Origin: Robertkochia aurantiaca
GTDB taxonomy: Bacteria; Bacteroidota; Bacteroidia; Flavobacteriales; Flavobacteriaceae
Direction: 5' to 3'
Assembly: GCF_020166495.1 (NCBI RefSeq)
Contig: NZ_JAINZS010000006.1
Coordinates: forward strand, 372,001 to 436,000
DNA: 64,000 nt
The position numbers and the translations under genes were made by a program. Position 1 is the stretch's first letter. The number at the start of each line of letters is the position of its first letter. Below are positions 63,301 to 64,000 of the stretch, piece by piece. A model generated the notes under the pieces. That model saw only the letters and a list, made by a program, of their open reading frames with translations, had not been told where the DNA came from and did not search any database.

Positions 63301-63695
63301 ACCCCGGTAGACCACGGCTTGTTTCCCTCGATCCCTGCGCTGGCTGAAATGTCTTCGAATTTCATGTCGCCCTTGTTGAGAAAAAGCTTGTTCTTTCCCA
63401 TATTGGCGGTCAAATAAACATCGGGAAGGCCATCGTTATTGATGTCACCGATAGCCACCCCGCCACCGTTATAGAAGTTTCGGTACTTGAATATGTTAAA
63501 ATCGGGTTGGTTTTCCACTTCATTGAGAAATCTGAGCCCGGTTTCTTCAGGAGACATCAGGGTGAATAGGCTGGGTTGCTCCATATGTTCAGCTGTTTCA
63601 GACTTTTCACTGTCACAGGAGAAAAGTAGCGTGCAAACCGCTGCAATCAGGTACGTATGGTTATTTCTTAGAAACATCATGGGTTTTATTTGCAT
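60324..63695 (-). CDS. CRTAC1-like FG-GAP/ASPIC lipoprotein (B)
   Basis: The 1123-aa protein is a paralogue of the downstream gene product with the same order: lipoprotein signal (TLLFSC; the Met at residue 6 or 7 may be the real start, as it gives a shorter signal peptide), FG-GAP repeats (GDINNDGLPDVYLTANMG, DYDKDGDLDAYILNN, DINKDLYPDIYVSND), an ASPIC domain (VNNVNMESFLYRN, HNPSRGFQSS, RVIWPDTRTS) and a second propeller (FDNDGDTDVFIGARN). It overlaps its neighbours at both ends, by 35 bp and 11 bp, so translation is probably coupled. Confidence 0.9.
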   Translation of the reverse strand: MQIKPMMFLRNNHTYLIAAVCTLLFSCDSEKSETAEHMEQPSLFTLMSPEETGLRFLNEVENQPDFNIFKYRNFYNGGGVAIGDINNDGLPDVYLTANMGKNKLFLNKGDMKFEDISASAGIEGNKPWSTGVNMVDINQDGLLDIYVSNAGNMEGNNHDNDLYINNGDLTFTERAEEYNLAKTGFSTHATFFDYDKDGDLDAYILNNSNIPVSSLGYAEQREVRAQDWEGVPEIFRGVGDMLLRNDNGKFTDVSEEAGIYGSLIGFGLGVVISDINKDLYPDIYVSNDFYERDYLYINNQDGTFTEDIKNWTSHLCLSAMGIDMADINNDGNQDIFITDMLPEGDQRTKSVMTFEGYNVFKLKQSKDFYQQYIQNTLQLNNGNQSFSEVAYFSGVAKTDWSWAGLMFDMDNDGYRDIYVTNGVNHDLTDLDFVDFFANEIIQKMALTGKKEAIDSIINKMPIVPVPNYAFRNNGDITFDNASADWGMDKPSLSNGCAYGDLDNDGDLDLVVNNVNMESFLYRNNANELTENNYIKIKLNGNETNRFAVGSTVYLYFNGQHYIQEHNPSRGFQSSMDYTMTIGLGDARKIDSIRVIWPDTRTSVVSSVAGNQLLEFNQADADAVYTPGKKTAEKPLMRELDNSTTVKHAENSHVDFDYEGLLYQMISQEGPSLAVGDIDGDGNEDVFIGGARDQASVLYRNKGNGDLAVLKTPDLEKDAIFEDTAAAFFDADNDGDLDLMVGSGGNEMGLEEYNKTRLYLNNGKGKFTAALTDVISSTMNIAVISPHDFDNDGDTDVFIGARNVTATYGKDPQHFLLRNDGKGNFEDVTDLLAFDLQDLGMVTDAVWSDVTGNGHKDLVTVSEWGTPVILKNTGSRLLREESGLDEQYGWWNTVAAYDLDNDGDQDLVLGNKGKNLPYKPSPENPVKMWVNDFDDNGSTEQIVTRHLKGKDYPVHMKKELTAQLVSLKKQNLKASEYAGKSIDELFPPAVFRKSKEKKVTISASVVAINEGNGSFTIKELPSRVQFSCVCDISCTDINNDGNPDLIMGGNNFEFKPQFSRLDANYGNVLLGDGKMNFEWQDYQKAGMFIRDEIKHLEVFQDKDGKRYVIAAINDQKPRIYSLEP

Positions 63696-64000
63696 TTTTG
63701 GTAAAAATCAGGAGGCTGTCATTGTTTCGGCCAGTTATAAAATATTCTTTTCCGGCGATTCTTATTTTATCCAGGTCCCTGACAGGACCGTCGATTGCGA
63801 ATCCGCTGTTTGTCGGGCTGAAGAATCCATTTCCATCGTTCAGCAATAATACGCCCTTATTGGCATCCAGCCTTCCGAGTTGGGTGCTTATTTCAAATAG
63901 ATTCCCGGCCAGGAACATATCTGTAAACCCGTCTTCATTGAAATCATCTGTGATGATAGTCATAACAGCAGACAATTGGGCAGGGTACGGGAGTGGATGA
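63661..64000 (-). CDS. CRTAC1-like FG-GAP protein (C), C-terminal part
   Basis: On the minus strand the frame is open from the window edge to 63661. It contains DDFNEDGFTDMFLAGNLFEISTQLGRLDANKGVLLLNDG, which matches the C-terminal segments of the two downstream paralogues (for example DINNDGNPDLIMGGNNFEFKPQFSRLDANYGNVLLGDG in protein B). The codons upstream of the TTG at 63975 remain open (HPLPYPAQLS), so the gene continues beyond the window and the TTG is not a start. It is therefore the third paralogue and the most upstream visible gene of the operon. Confidence 0.85.
   Translation of the reverse strand, partial: HPLPYPAQLSAVMTIITDDFNEDGFTDMFLAGNLFEISTQLGRLDANKGVLLLNDGNGFFSPTNSGFAIDGPVRDLDKIRIAGKEYFITGRNNDSLLIFTKNANKTHDVSKK

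Overview
The window looks like chromosomal DNA of a member of the Bacteroidota, most likely a marine-type Flavobacteriaceae. This is inferred from a SusC/SusD operon, many lipoproteins with an SxxC-type lipobox, two-component-propeller/Y_Y_Y/LuxR regulators, DUF5916, CRTAC1-like FG-GAP/ASPIC proteins, the TAnnTTTG promoter element typical of the phylum, and a tRNA gene without an encoded CCA. No phage, integrase, transposase, CRISPR array or rRNA was found. The region is ordinary chromosome carrying several accessory islands.

Layout. 0-7 kb: a minus-strand operon susC, susD, a PKD/CBM-like surface lipoprotein with a recently duplicated module, and the start of another lipoprotein that leaves the window. 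This is the import half of a polysaccharide-utilisation locus. 7.4-10.2 kb: a membrane-spanning propeller-LuxR one-component regulator that probably controls it. 10.4-19.5 kb: outer-membrane proteins (DUF5916, two paralogous porins, a FadL-like protein), an FAD oxidoreductase, and a clearly broken outer-membrane-protein pseudogene at 12.6-13.67 kb. 19.5-23.2 kb: six copies of a composite repeat (stem-loop cores plus 8-bp-period arrays) between small genes, followed by tRNA-Leu(UAG).

23.6-37.3 kb: an M20 dipeptidase, DUF4407, a PNPOx-like flavoprotein, then a notable cluster. It holds a 1230-aa metallophosphoesterase / kinase-like / beta-barrel fusion, an HD-domain protein fused to a Pycsar-effector-like (PycTM, DUF5706) membrane domain, a large GAF protein, a second metallophosphoesterase and a PQQ dehydrogenase with an inserted cytochrome c domain. 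No nucleotide cyclase is present. 37-45.7 kb: a cation transporter, an Fe-S/redox set (ferredoxin, ferredoxin reductase, Nfu, Mrp), an alkyltransferase-like protein with Ala in place of the acceptor Cys, LysE, TrmB, a glycosyltransferase and a PhoR/PhoB-type pair.

45.8-50.6 kb: a TonB-dependent receptor and a two-fold repeated surface lipoprotein, divergent from the phoB-like gene across a control region with TTAACA-like 11-bp-spaced repeats; a phosphate-regulated uptake pair is a reasonable inference. 50.7-52.9 kb: a LuxE/PaaK-like enzyme, then a DUF559 nuclease gene enclosed by 64-bp tandem arrays and 130-bp direct repeats, possibly a small nuclease-associated repeat element. 52.9-64 kb: a propeller lipoprotein, a LacI regulator, and a tightly overlapping minus-strand operon of three CRTAC1-like proteins, a vanadium-haloperoxidase-type PAP2 enzyme and a SRPBCC/GyrI-like protein.
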